From NCBI GenBank assembly GCA_013397795.1, contig VZTJ01002533.1, positions 129,474 to 193,473 on the forward strand: a DNA stretch of 64,000 nucleotides, written 5' to 3'. Positions 36,377 through 48,184 of this stretch are shown here, one piece after another; the first letter of the stretch is position 1; each line of letters opens with the position of its first letter. This stretch comes from Orthonyx spaldingii (lineage: Eukaryota > Chordata > Aves > Passeriformes > Orthonychidae). The translations under genes and the position numbers were made by a program. The notes below the pieces were generated by a model. That model saw only the letters and a program-made list of their open reading frames with translations, ran no database searches and was not told where the DNA came from.

Positions 36377-39300
36377 TTTTAGGTCTTTGTTCTTTATTTC
36401 ACCATTTATGGTATTTAACAAAGAGAGCTATAACGAGAAGACAATACAAGTAAAATATAACTCTGGGAAACTATTGGGAAGGCACCGCCGTGTAGCTCTA
36501 AATCACTCCTGGCATACAGTGTAACAAAGGCAAAACCCCAGGAAGCTCTGCATGTCTCTGGCTTTCCATAGACTTCTCCACTTTGAAGAATTACGCCTGG
36601 TGTGGGCACACAGCCATGTATCACTCATGCACCATTACTTATGATCTGAGTTGGAGGTGACGAGTGAAGACAATAGCCAGGCCCTATTTTCTTTTCAGGC
36701 ATGCAATGGAAATCTCAGTTCCAGCTCCAAATAATACTCACTTTAGGTTTCACATAGTAATTGCTCATCATAACTTTGCAGCTTGTTAGCAGAAGCGTTT
36801 GGTTTCAGACTTCATCGTATTGTTCTTTTTGCCATGGAACTGTAATACACAATGTCATGAAGAAAATGGAAAAAGAGACATGGTGTAGTTATATAGGGCC
36901 ACCCAACAAAGAAAGGGATTTTTTTTGTGAGTGTTACATCTATAATTAAGTTATCAACCCACCTAAGAGAAACAAAACTGAGTCTTTTAATTAGCTTCTT
37001 GAATAGGAGTAAATGCCTCATTATTCTTAACCATATCAAGCTGACAACATTATTAAAGTCTGAAAGAATAATGAACAACATGACAGGAAACACATTAGAG
37101 CACATACAGGAATACATTTGCCTACTAAGAGATCTGCATAAATATGCTTATCACTGCTATCTAGGAAGACAAAAGTACCAAAGGAAAGAATGGAAACAAA
37201 AGGACAGTAAAGGTAGAGACATAAAGACACAAAGAAAATGATATGAAGTCAGAGGTAGGGGATATATTTTTTTGGTATTTTGTGCTATTGAGCACTCAAG
37301 AGTTCAGCTGCTCTGCCAAAACTTCTCTGAGCCAGCTGAGTGGATTGGCCTCTGCTGCACTTGCTATGTTTTTTTTACACTTCTTTGTGTCTGCTTTGGC
37401 TCCTAGGCTTTGCCTCGCTGAGGTATTTAGAGGGAGAACATGCCCATCCAGAACAAAAGAGTTCAGAGAGGACTTTTGGACAAATTTTGCTACCCTGAGT
37501 CTGTACGGAGCATGAATAATCTTTGCAGGCTTTCAGAAATCCCTTGGCTGAAGGGAGGTATTATTCTCTCTCTTTAGAAATAATGCCAAGAGCACAGAAA
37601 CCCTTTCACAGCAGGGAAAAAAACCTGAAGGTACATATCTGATCATTCATAGCTGGATATGTTATCCCACAATCCCAAAGAATGTTCTGAAATTCAAATG
37701 CAGAGAAGCCTGTATTCCTCTCTTTGAAATAAAGCTCACCCACAAGCTATTTCAATCTACCAATTCTCATTAATTTCAACTGTATTCAGCTCATGTGTAG
37801 AGAGTTGCACCGCTGTGGGTTGGAGCACCTTCTAAATGGACTTCACTGGATCACAGAAGTCCCATGAGATCTAGACTCCAAGGTCTTGATTGTGTTGCTG
37901 GATCAGGCAGAGAGTGGGAATTTCACACAACTTTCCTTCTTGGCATTGCTCTGAAACTGCTGGATTTATCAGTGGATCTGCTGGCCAAGAGGAGAGGAGA
38001 GCAGAGAAGGTGAGTTACCTTCTCCTCGCCATGCTCGTCTCCCCTCCTCTCCATCCTGTTCTTTTTCAAAGTCCTGCACAGCAGTGTCTCTGCCATGGGG
38101 GTGGACCTGGATTTGTCCCCTGGACATCCAGCTCCATTTCAGTGCCATAATGTCACATCTGAGCCAGCACCGAGGCACCTCTGCACTGACACAGGCAGGA
38201 GTAGAGGCAGGGAGAGAAGGGGTTCATTTGTCTCTCAGAGAGGTGTCCTTGGCTTTTTCCAAACTCCTCCTTTTAATCAAGGTGCTGTAATATTTAGAAA
38301 TTGAATGGACAAAGAGCTAAAACATTTAACGGTGCAGAGGAAGGAGAGCTGTCCTATTTTCCATTCACAGAGGCATCAAATTCTGATAAAAAACATCTCC
38401 CAGAAGAAACTTGATCAAAAACTAACTCCCAAATGTGACGTTTGTCAACTTCTACTCTGCATTTCACATTGCTCCTAACAAAAACAATAACAAATCCTAC
38501 CTCCTAACCACAGAAAATTACATCTGCTTTTTCAAGTTGAAAAGAGAAGCATTTTGGTATTTACCTTTGGTATTTTTGACTATGAGGCAGAGACAATTTG
38601 AGACAATAATTTTAGAGTAATTATGTGTGTTCTGGTCATGTCTGTTTGATTTCTAGCTTTCTCTGTTTTTCCCGTGTGTTTATTTTCTTTTGTCTAAGAA
38701 GCTCTGCAATTGTATATATTTAAAAAGCAGTGATTTCAATAAATGCTTCATAAAGTTCAAGCAATCTGTAAAAACACGATCTTCATTCCTAATTAATGTA
38801 ATGGGATAGAACAGCTAATGTATCAAATTTCATGCTTTTGGTCCCAAAGGGGATCAGGAGATGAGGAGCTCTTGAAACAAAGATGTGATTCATTATGTGA
38901 AGCACAAAATGGAAATAATCAGATTCGTGGAAATGAATTGTGAAAACAGTATACGCTGAAAAACAAATAAAATAGGATGAAAAGCTTGAAAGGTTTCTGT
39001 AGTTAGCAGAAAGGAGGGGATGCAGCCTGGAAAAATATACTGTCTGGTTTTATTTATTAGTCTCAGCAACTAGGAAACACTGGTGTTACATTTGTGTAGC
39101 TTTTTTTTCCTCTTTGAATATGCAATGTGCTGTCTTGCTCTTCTTCCCATCCTAAAATGAAGCAAGCAGCCACATCCTCATGTTCTGCAAAATAAATTTA
39201 CCATAGAAAATTTAATCTCTCCTGCATTCTTGGAATTTTACATTCCTTTTAGCAATGATTTTGTTGCATTCTCTCTTCTGCCATATGCTGGATCATCTTT

Positions 39301-41596
39301 AATATCTTTAGTTGAACTACTTAGAAAATCTTTAGTTGAACTGCTTAGAAAATCTGCATTTTCCAAGCCACAGAGGCGTGAATAAGTGCCTCAGCACTTT
39401 GCCCTCACTGTCATTCAAAATGAGAGTAAAGAAGTTTTCCTCAGACTTCCTAACAAGACCTCCCAGCTACGCTTTTCAAGATAATTAATGATTTTCAGTG
39501 ATTTTCGGGAAAGAAATTAAATACCTTCAAGAGAAGAGGAGAGCATGTGATTTCTGAAATAACACAGTATTTGCCTTAGTGAGTCAGAGGCAATCAAAGC
39601 CAGTAAAACTGGGCACTGAAGATGCATGACCTTAACTCTTCAGACTCTTGAATTGGTAAGAGCCAGACTTTTTGCGCAACTCTGATGGGCAAGTGAGGTC
39701 AATGGGATTCTTACACAGCACAACATTTTGCTGCTGCTATCCTTTTTCGGTGAAAGAATTTCTGAACAGGGCACTGATACAGTGTTTGTGGTTGGACTCC
39801 AGTGTTCTGCATTTTCTTGTTCGGTCTCCATCACCCTCTAGTGAAGGGAGACTCCAGATGTAACTCCTTGGCACAAAACGAATAAACAGCCTGTTTAAAA
39901 ATACAGATTGTTTTTTGTTCTACAATTACTTTAGGATTCTTTTCCCAGAACCTCATTCTGATGAGTGAAAAAGTCCTACTCACAAAGTATTCATGTGAGC
40001 ATTTGGCCTTTACCTTTAATAACTCATCACCTTCCCTGGTGCTTAAGTTCTGATGCATTTGTACTCAGCAATCAGATCTCCTCACAGCCTTACTTTCTGA
40101 AGTGCTCAAGTTCATCAGTCTCCTGTCCTTAGGTAGTTTTTCCATTTCCCCATGACCCAGGGGTCTGAATGTTGCACAATATTGCAGACAAGGTTCATCA
40201 GTGCCTTGGACTGTCAAATTATTAATTCCCTAATAGAAGTATCTCACCTGGACTCATATATCATTTCTCTATGGCATCTCCAGCAAATGATCACTCAGAT
40301 CATGTTCCACAGTTAGTTTCTGTTAAAACATTTTCTGGAAAATTTCTGCAAAATATCAAACTTGAGTTTGAGCCACAGAATGGGTAAGGCTGGAAGAGGA
40401 AGAAAACCCACAAAATATAAAACCAAAAACCTCATGATGAAAAAAATTCTCTAACACAGCCCAAAAAAACCTAATTTTGTGAGAATCAATGGACTATAAT
40501 AGAATTAACACGGCTAAGAAACAGAAGTTGAAAGATTAGACAGCAAGACAGAAACATTATGTTCAAACCCTTTTTGAATTAGAATTGCACATTATCTGTC
40601 TGAATGTGCAGCGTAGCAAGATGTGTTATCTGTTAGAGAGCTATCAGAGACTGATTGAGTCAGTACTGCATCCACTGGCTGCTCTTTGTTTCCGTCACCG
40701 ATTTCTTTAAAAATCCAACAGGTTATGAAAAATGAGGGGAAAACTGTTCTGATGCTTGGATTGCAAAAGGAAATGTATTAAGCAGTGTGCATTTGAAATA
40801 TGTAAACTGTTTATAGCTTGAATTGATGTACAGTGGCCAGAGATTTAGATTTCTGGAGGTGTTTGTGGGGATAAAAGATCCCTAAATATTTCCTGTATGG
40901 ATTTTCTTAAATCTTAAAATTTGACACGTGCATCTTTTCAAGCCCTTAACCTAATAGTTAAAAAACAACAAAATGGCCTTATCTCCAAAATAAAAGTCCT
41001 GTTCTTACAGAATTTCAGGATCAAGTGCTAGAGCAAATCTCATGGGAAATATTAATTAATTAATGATTAGGACAATTCCTAGATCCCACCTTGTTCACTT
41101 TGAATTTAGTGAGCCTAGACATTTTCCTGTGCTGGGAGATGTTGCAAAGGCTTTGTAGATTTAGAGTGACAGAAATCTTTAAATTTTTTTACTGGTCTCA
41201 TCCCATCAGGTGTTGGGTTTACCCACATATAAAACCAGCATATAAGGACAACATCCAGGTTTTGTGCTTTGCCTCTAGAAGTGTGATGTTACATATTTGT
41301 TACTCAGCTTGAAGGAGGAAATTTGTCCTCATAATTGTGGACTCAGTGAGACTATTGCATATTTTCACCAAAAATAATAAAACCTATTCTCAGTGGTAAT
41401 GAGGTAAATCTGAGAAATTTCACAGACTTGTCAGGTTTATGGATGGTTAATAGATAGAATCTTGTACTTTTCTCTAGAGAGGAAATATCTGTAAAAAAAA
41501 AATTAAAAACCTTTAAAGAAAAATATTGTCTCTTACATAACTAAAAACTGTTGAAAAATAAAACCTCCTCAGGGGAAAAAAATATATTTGAGTGTG
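36377..41596. other. Unique AT-rich stretch
   Basis: No gene recognised. A 24-bp tandem duplication (unit beginning CTTTAGTTGAACTACTTAGA) lies at 39306-39353. A perfect splice-donor-like AAG|GTGAGT occurs at 38007-38015 in a GC-richer patch, without other proof of an exon. An 'agccacagaatgggtaaggc' near 40371 faintly resembles a CR1 tip. Confidence 0.45.
39306..39353 (+). repeat. 24-bp tandem duplication
   Basis: Two adjacent 24-base copies at 39306-39329 and 39330-39353 that differ at one position (ACTACTT versus ACTGCTT). Recent, by its low divergence. Confidence 0.9.
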
Positions 41597-41945
41597 TCTA
41601 CATTTTATTGCCATAGATATATGACTTACTATATAACAATCCCTGTGTGCCATCTTTGCATTCATCTCACTGATCAAGAAAATAAATTAGATTCCAGAAT
41701 CTTTAGACCCATGATGATGGCTTAGTATAAGGAGTCATTAATGATGTAAATTATACTCACAGCTGTTAGCACCATGTAAGTATCTTGTTTTCCCTCTTTT
41801 GGTTTAGATGAACATCAATTAGTCCAGTGATATTTACACTAATATTTTATTTATTTGGTGCAGTTGTCCATCTGTTTCAATAGTGATGGATGTTACAATG
41901 ATTCTGCTGGATGTAAAGGAATTAGATTTATTTACTGTTAACCTT
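41597..41945 (+). repeat. Ancient paralogous segment, copy A
   Basis: Matches 42602-42960 with an offset that grows from 1005 to 1015 bases through small indels. Shared blocks include 'tgatcaagaaaataaatt' (41671), 'gtcattaatgatgtaaat', 'accatgtaagtatctt', 'catcaattagtccagtgata' (41813) and 'tccatctgtttca' (41867). The family is unknown to me; it has no open frame, tail or terminal repeats. Confidence 0.75.
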
Positions 41946-42601
41946 TCCCAGGAGGTAAAAGAAGCTATGCTCATAATTTTCCTACAGGCAACTCTTCAGA
42001 CACAGATGTTCTCTTCCCTCTCTACTTCACAAACTCTTGATGAAATCATCAGACCTATCTCCAAGCCATGAATTTCTTGACTCCAGGTGAGCAGCTAAGG
42101 GAACAGAGTTTATTTCAAGTTATAGATTTATGGATTATCTCCATGTTGCTTTATATCCTGAGATTTTTATGTATAGGATCCCTATATCTACATAGGGGAG
42201 CTACAAATATCAAAGCAAGACTGATGTGAGTCCCATCAGCATTTTGCAAAACATGAATGTTCCCTTTTACAGTTGTTTTTAAGGGTCCTAGCCTTAGAGG
42301 TTGTGGAAAATGTGAACTGTCCTACAGTTTGAGAGGGGTTTGTACACAGTAGCCTGGTAATAGTCTCTAATAAAGAAGGGATTAAAGCATGTGAATCTTC
42401 TGAATGTTTTACTGTTGATTAACTGAAATTAATGAGGTGTTCATGTCTGGCTCTTTCCTCAGGGGTTATAAATTACCTGAATGGTAATTACAAATAAATA
42501 ATTTTTAAATGCATATTATTTCTAAAATTATGCAATACAGACAATCTTGAATAAATCTGGATTTTTTGCATGACTTCTTTATGAAACAAAGTCCAAGCAC
42601 A
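41946..42601. other. Spacer between the paired segments
   Basis: AT-rich, no open frame or repeat recognised. Confidence 0.4.
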
Positions 42602-42960
42602 CTTGATTTACACTTTCTTATGGATGTGTCATTTACTAGGCTAACATAATGCATTTTCTTTTCATGCAACTGCATTGATCAGGAAAATAAATTGGGTCTA
42701 AGAGTTACAGGTTTTGTTCTCCCTTAGGAAAATGGCTCACTCTGAGACGTCATTAATGGAGTAAATCATAGTCAGAAATGTCGACACCATGAAAGCATCT
42801 TATGTGCTTCTTTTTGATGTAACAGAGCATCAATTAGTTCAGTGATATTTGGATAAATACCCTTGTTTTGTTGGTAGGACATCCATCTGTTTCACTAACA
42901 ACTTAATTATAATGTTTTTTTCTGGAAAAGAAGAAATTAATCTTTCTGAAGGTTAACCTT
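42602..42960 (+). repeat. Ancient paralogous segment, copy B
   Basis: Partner of 41597-41945 in the same orientation. Counterpart blocks are 'tgatcaggaaaataaatt' (42676), 'gtcattaatggagtaaat', 'accatgaaagcatctt', 'catcaattagttcagtgata' (42828) and 'tccatctgtttca' (42882). The two copies differ by many substitutions and indels, so the duplication is old; the roughly 650 bases between them show no obvious match. Confidence 0.75.
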
Positions 42961-43249
42961 TTCTACAAGACAAAGCAGTCATGTTCACTGGAAAACAGCA
43001 AATGAATATAATCTGATTAAATATTTTGTCTTGAAAAATAAGATGTTAATTAATGAAAACAAAAAATAGTTACAAATTATAACAAAGGATTAGTTCTAGG
43101 TTTTAAGGCCATAATTCTCATTATGTTAATTATCACAGCTCAGTGTTGATGCTTTCTTTCTTAAGTATAATGCCAAGACCCCTGGGTTTGTTTTGTTATT
43201 TCAAACATATTTAGGGAGAGAAATCTCAGTCTATCCCATTCCTCCCTGC

Positions 43250-44222
43250 TTGACACATGGGTCAGCAAGGGGTGCCCAGAGCCTGGAGAGGGATCACAGG
43301 TCAAGAGGAGAGAACCTGGAGGGCAGCACAAAGGAATTCCAGCCACTCCAGCCAGCGAGTCAGCTTCACTGGGGGTGCAAACTGAATGCTTTTATCACAT
43401 GCATGGAGCATGGAGAGTTAGAGTTACATGCCTGCAGGGCTGTGATTTTATGGATATTATGGAGATGTGAAGTGATAACTTTTATGACTGGATTGTGGAA
43501 GAGTGTGATAGGAAAGAATATAGGCTCTAGGAAGGACAGGCAGGGAGATGAGGAGGGGACAACACCCTCAAAGTCAATGACCATTGGAGTGCACAGAGCT
43601 CCACCTAGGGATGGACAAGGAGCTCACGGATCAGGATGGAAGAGTGGGCAGGTACAGGTGACATTATAATGGGGGTCTGCTACAGGTCATCCAGCCAGGA
43701 AGACTGAACAGCTGAGGGTCTCTCCAGACATATGGCAGCAGCCCCACATTCACAAGATCTGGTCTTCACAGGGGATTCCAAGCATCCTGGTGTCTGTTAG
43801 AAGGACAACAGAGCAGGTCACAAGCAATCTGGGATGTGCCTGGGAAGTGTTGATAAGAACTTCTTTCTCCATGTAATAGAAACTCAATGAGGAGAGGTGT
43901 TGTGCTGAACCTTGTTCTCACTAAAATGGAGGGGATGTTGGGGAATGTGAAGCTCAAGGTCAGCCTTGGCTGCAGTGACCCTGAGATGGTGGAGTTCAGC
44001 ATCCTTAGGCCAGCACACCACACAGGGAGGGCACACAACAAGATCTGGACCTCAGGATAGCAGACTTTGGCCTCTTCAAAGATCTCCTTCATGAAGTGCC
44101 ATGGGATAGAGTCCTGAAGCAATACATCCCAACAAAGAGGATGTTGGGCAAAGACACCAGGAGGCCTGTGTGGATGAGCAAGGAGCTCATGGACAAACTC
44201 AAACACAAAATGAAACCCAAAT
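43250..44222 (+). pseudogene. CR1 LINE ORF2 endonuclease region, broken
   Basis: Follows the 5' part of avian CR1 ORF2, which encodes an APE-type endonuclease used in target-primed reverse transcription. Blocks appear in the family order: 'cagccagcgagtcagcttca', 'aaggacaggcagggagatga', 'gacattataatgggggtctg', 'cttggctgcagtgaccctga', 'agcagactttggcctcttca' and 'acatcccaacaaagaggatg'. In-frame stops and frameshifts break it repeatedly, so no enzyme can be made. It is unusual in keeping an upstream part of CR1, since most copies retain only the 3' end. At about 44222 it jumps straight to the 3' tail: the reverse transcriptase domain is missing. Confidence 0.85.
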
Positions 44223-44398
44223 ATCAGGTTGGATGGTACCTTGGGAAAGCTGGGCTAGAAGGTCTGCAAAGAAGGATTCTGTCATTCTTTGATTCTGTGA
44301 TTTTCTGATTCTATGATCGTGTAAGGCGTCCCTTACACTAGACAGAAGGGGTGGAATTAGATGGTCTTTACGATCCCTTCCAACTTCAAACATTCTGT
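44223..44398 (+). mobile_element. Two consecutive CR1 3' tails
   Basis: First tail: 'caggttggatggtaccttgg', 'aagctgggctagaaggtctg', then several ATTCTGTG/ATTCTATG units at about 44276-44317. Second tail: 'ggggtggaattagatggtct', 'gatcccttccaacttcaaac' and ATTCTG, ending near 44398. The second is either a separate short CR1 inserted at the tail of the first or a rearranged copy. A small palindrome, GTGTAAGG/CCTTACAC, lies between them. Confidence 0.8.
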
Positions 44399-46669
44399 TT
44401 TCCTAAGTGTCTCAGGCAAGACCAAGGGCAACAGTCAGCTGCCAGAGCAACTCTACCATCTCATCAGAGCTGAGCCACATTGATATGGTGGCATAAATCA
44501 CATGTTCTGCCCTTGTCTTATCTGGATTCTACTGAAAGCTCATGAAATTAGCTGTTTGCACAAGTTTTCACATGGTATTCCAAGGTCATTTTTTTCTCTT
44601 GAGTTTTCTGTCCTCCCTCTGACTTTCATAATCACACACCACTCTTCCCTTCCACATGAAAATGACTCATGAACAGATGAGGAAACTGCAGTTTTTCAAA
44701 CTGATCCCTAGCTGAATTAATTGCTGTAGAATAGTAGCTCTGGAGGTATGAGTGTCCACCTTTCAGTAACTGACCTGTAATGATGAGAAGCGACTAGTTG
44801 CCAAGAATACTTATAAGACAACTCCTTTCATCCAGGAGATAAAGGCCTTTGTTCTTGGAACTGACAACTCAGAGTTATAGTTTCATTTCCTTTTGTGTCA
44901 TCCAATCCTTAATTGTTAAGCTTTTGGCTTTAACGTGTAGATTTATTCCATCTCCAACAAAGCTTTGATCCATAATTTAGCCCAAGAGCTCGAGTTGCCC
45001 CTTGTGTCCAGGACTATTAAATCAAGAGTAACTTTGTTAAAGTTGGTGAACAGTCACTGTAGTTGTTCCAATGAAGAATTGGTGTGTGTGAAAAAGAGAG
45101 TGAGACATCTAGTCTGGACCCAGTTCTGAAAACATTTTCCTTGAATTTTCCAGTTAATTTTTTGCTTAGTTGATAAAGTGCAAGTTGCTTGAAAGTTCAA
45201 TGCTTTTAGAGATGCTCTTTTCCATGTCTTACACACATTAAAATGTTACCATAGAGAAAGTAAGTAAATAAATGCATCTAAATTGAGCATTCTTTCCCAT
45301 TCTTCTCTGTTTCAGTTCAATGAGGTATTTTACATCACAATTTTGCTGATGGTCCTGTCTCTGGTGAAAATCCTCACCATCAAAGTCTGCTTATCCTGAA
45401 AGGTTAATTTAACTACATTGCACATACCAGACTAAAGGAAGTTTCCCCATAGAAGTGTGTTGGGAAGGGGAACATCAATGCAGAAGAACGTAGAAACATA
45501 GAATACTTGTGGACAGTGTAACAAAAAGTCTTTGAGTTCCTTTAATGCAATATCTGATACCAATAGCAAATATCCTCAGGAAAAATAAATGAAAAAACCC
45601 TCACCACGTTTTCTCTTTGCACACTCACATATCTATATGCAAGTAAAAACGAGGGAGATTTAATGGAGGAGGAGATTACTGCACTAATGAAGGGATAGGA
45701 TGAAATATTAGAGAATAACAAAAGCTCATATAGAACATAATTTATTTTTCAGTGTAACATAATGACACTACTGCAGATAAAGAGTTTGTTCTCATTTCCA
45801 TTGCAATCTGTTTGTTAATATAATTCAGTTGTAAAACAGAGAAAAAACATTTCTCAAATCTTGCCAGAAGGCCCAACTCACAACACCACCTAAGAAAATC
45901 CAAGTTCCACCAGTTTAAACCTGTCCCTATGGGCCTGTTGCAGTCTTCTTGTTCCACACCAGACTAACTCAAACCATAATTTCTTCTGATTCAAGGTTAG
46001 TATGGTAACATAGATCCCTATGCCTTTTTTTTCTGCAGTGTATATATATCCAATTCTAAATTAGTCTCTAAGGATTAAATAAGGGAAGGACTAGACCATT
46101 TTCAGTTGTTTCTGAACTCCCTGACTCCAAGAAAACACAGTATGTGCCTTCTGCAACACCTTCTCTTATTGCTTAGAGAAATGTTTCTGAAGATTTTATA
46201 ATTACAGCATTGTTTTATTCATTTTTCCTGGTGTTCTAGTGTTTCTCTCCTGTCCTAATCCAGCTATCTCATGTGCTAACCACAGGTACACTTAGCAAGC
46301 AAAAAAGTGGTTCAGAAACAATCCAAAATGTGCTCCATATGTCTGTTTTTCATAGCCCTTAGATTCCTGGAAAGGTTAGCACTTACCATACCTCTCCATA
46401 TTCTTGCAATGCCATTATTACTGCAGTCTTTGTCCTTTAGAATACCTTGATATCTTCTCCTGGGATGGATACAGCCTGTCTTTCCAGGCAGCAGCACACT
46501 AAGAGGCAGTGAGCATTCAGGTACTTTCATACTTTTGCTTACAGAAAGGTTTCTCTGAGTGGGGTGAAGATTTAGCAGAATTTTCTCCCAGCCCTAAGCA
46601 AAAGACATTAAGATTACTATTACTCTCAGTTAGCCATTGGGAGCTGAACTGATTACCTGGCTAGTGAAG

Positions 46670-46701
46670 GTAAAGCACTATTGAAATGTGAAGTGCTTTA
46701 C
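46670..46701 (+). other. Perfect 10-bp inverted repeat
   Basis: GTAAAGCACT at 46670-46679 pairs with AGTGCTTTAC at 46692-46701 around a 12-base loop. The stem is too short for a microRNA precursor as it stands, and such repeats can occur by chance in 64 kb. Confidence 0.6.
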
Positions 46702-47074
46702 ACTTGGTGCTATTGTGATAATTAAGACCAACTCTTTTCAAATTCTTTTCTCAAGGCTTAGACCCACTGTTAAATTAGTTCCTTTTAAGGAGTTACCAAG
46801 CATTAGTAGAGCTGCAGTAGCTGCCTTTATGTGTATTCTTATCCCGTAGCAACAGTCTGATAATTTTATTTTGTGTAGCTTGCAGTAAAATTATGTTCAC
46901 TACATTGTAGTTGGGTTGCTACTGTGGTACGACATCAAGTGACATTGAAAGAAACTGATTTTCACTCCTCCCGTTACTGTTTGGTCCTTACATTCCCTTT
47001 TCTTTCTTGAAACACCTATATAACTGTGTGGTAAAACAAATTAAGTAATTATCTAATTGAAAAACAAATTTTCA

Positions 47075-47118
47075 TTGTTATTATTTTGTTATTGTTGTTG
47101 TTGCAGTTGTTGTTGTAG
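47075..47118 (+). repeat. (TTG)n/(TTA)n low-complexity tract
   Basis: Mixed TTA and TTG triplets, best preserved as TTGTTGTTG at 47092-47103 and TTGTTGTTG at 47107-47115. Confidence 0.85.
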
Positions 47119-47700
47119 CTGATATCCTGAACACTGATTAGTTTTCAGGTCTGTTTTCCTCTGAGCTCATGTGAGGTTTGGATGTGATCATCTTCAGAAA
47201 AGAGAAAGCGTAGCATTTCTTCTTTTAGTGCTGTGGCAGCTTTAAACCTATGTTGAACTACGGTTTGTCTCATCTTAACCTGAATTTGCTGTTGGTGAGG
47301 AGAACACAAAGCGCACAGCAGGCACTTCTGTGAAGGTTGCTAGACTTAGTAACTTCTTAGTACTGTTGAGCCCTCACCATTCATGATGTTTCAGAGGGAG
47401 CTGAGCATTTCATCCCATCAGTTTCTTAATTATCAACTGAGAACATATGAACTCAAAATTTTACATATTTTTGCTTGAAAATTCCAACATCCATGTGTTT
47501 TCAATTTGTCTTATGGCAATTGGAAATTGAAGGCAAAAAAGTATTTTCATGTAACCAGTGCAACTTTTCATTGGAGGTAAATTGCTTATTTTAACTTATT
47601 TTCCATACTTTAAAAGCCAATTTTAAGTAACAAAAAAAAATTACACGGCTTCCCTTATATATGTAAAAATAAAGGTCCTCTGGGTGAGCTGCTTGTGTTT

Positions 47701-48070
47701 TCACAGAATCGCAGGTTGGAAGGGACCACAGTGGGTCACCTGGTCCGACCTCCCTGTTCAAGCAGGGTCATCTCAGAACACAGGGAACAGGATTGTATCC
47801 AGGTGGTTTTTCAATATCTCCAGTGGGGGTGGCTCCACAACCTCTCTGGGCAATCTGTTCCAGTGCACGGCCACCTGCACAATGAAGAAGTTCTTCCTCA
47901 TGTCCAGGTGGAACTTTCTGTTTCTGCCCATTCCCACTTCCCCTGTTGCTCAGCACTACCAGGAACAGCCTGGATCCACTCCCTTGACACCCTTCAGGCC
48001 CTCATAGACAATAATGAAGTCCCCTCTCAGTCGTCTCTTCTTGAGGCTGAACAGGGCCAGCTCCCTCCCA
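47701..48070 (-). mobile_element. CR1 LINE 3' region
   Basis: The plus strand reads the reverse of a CR1 end: 'tcacagaatcgcaggttgga', 'ggtttttcaatatctccagt', 'ctctgggcaatctgttccag', 'gaagaagttcttcctcatgt', 'aatgaagtcccctctcagtc' and 'ttgaggctgaacagggccag'. About 370 bases, truncated at its 5' end near 48070. Open frames inside it on both strands are not genes. Confidence 0.93.
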
Positions 48071-48135
48071 TCTGAACTGTTTTTCAATCAAGATGCAGCT
48101 TCTCATGCAGCAAAGCCTGGAGTCATAGACTTTAT

Positions 48136-48184
48136 GGTTTAAATGATTTAAACCACAAAAAAGTGAGAATTGTATTTGTGGTTT
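48136..48184 (+). other. Overlapping inverted repeats
   Basis: TGGTTTAAA at 48135-48143 pairs with TTTAAACCA at 48147-48155; the overlapping AAACCACAAA at 48150-48159 pairs instead with TTTGTGGTTT at 48175-48184. The two hairpins exclude each other. Confidence 0.6.

Larger units (their letters stand above)
44399..47700. other. Unique AT-rich stretch
   Basis: No gene recognised. Contains a hairpin at 46670-46701 and a TTG/TTA-rich tract at 47075-47118. Confidence 0.45.

Noticed and set aside
36040..36453. Open frames across the gap at 36 kb
   Set aside because: Built from purine repeat and N; not coding.
40371..40402. Possible CR1 tip, minus strand
   Set aside because: Only about 30 bases resemble the start of a reversed CR1 tail, and the match does not continue.
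43193..44206. Open frames of 146 to 158 codons, plus and minus
   Set aside because: They fall in the broken CR1 ORF2; the frames seen are not the endonuclease frame, which is interrupted by stops.
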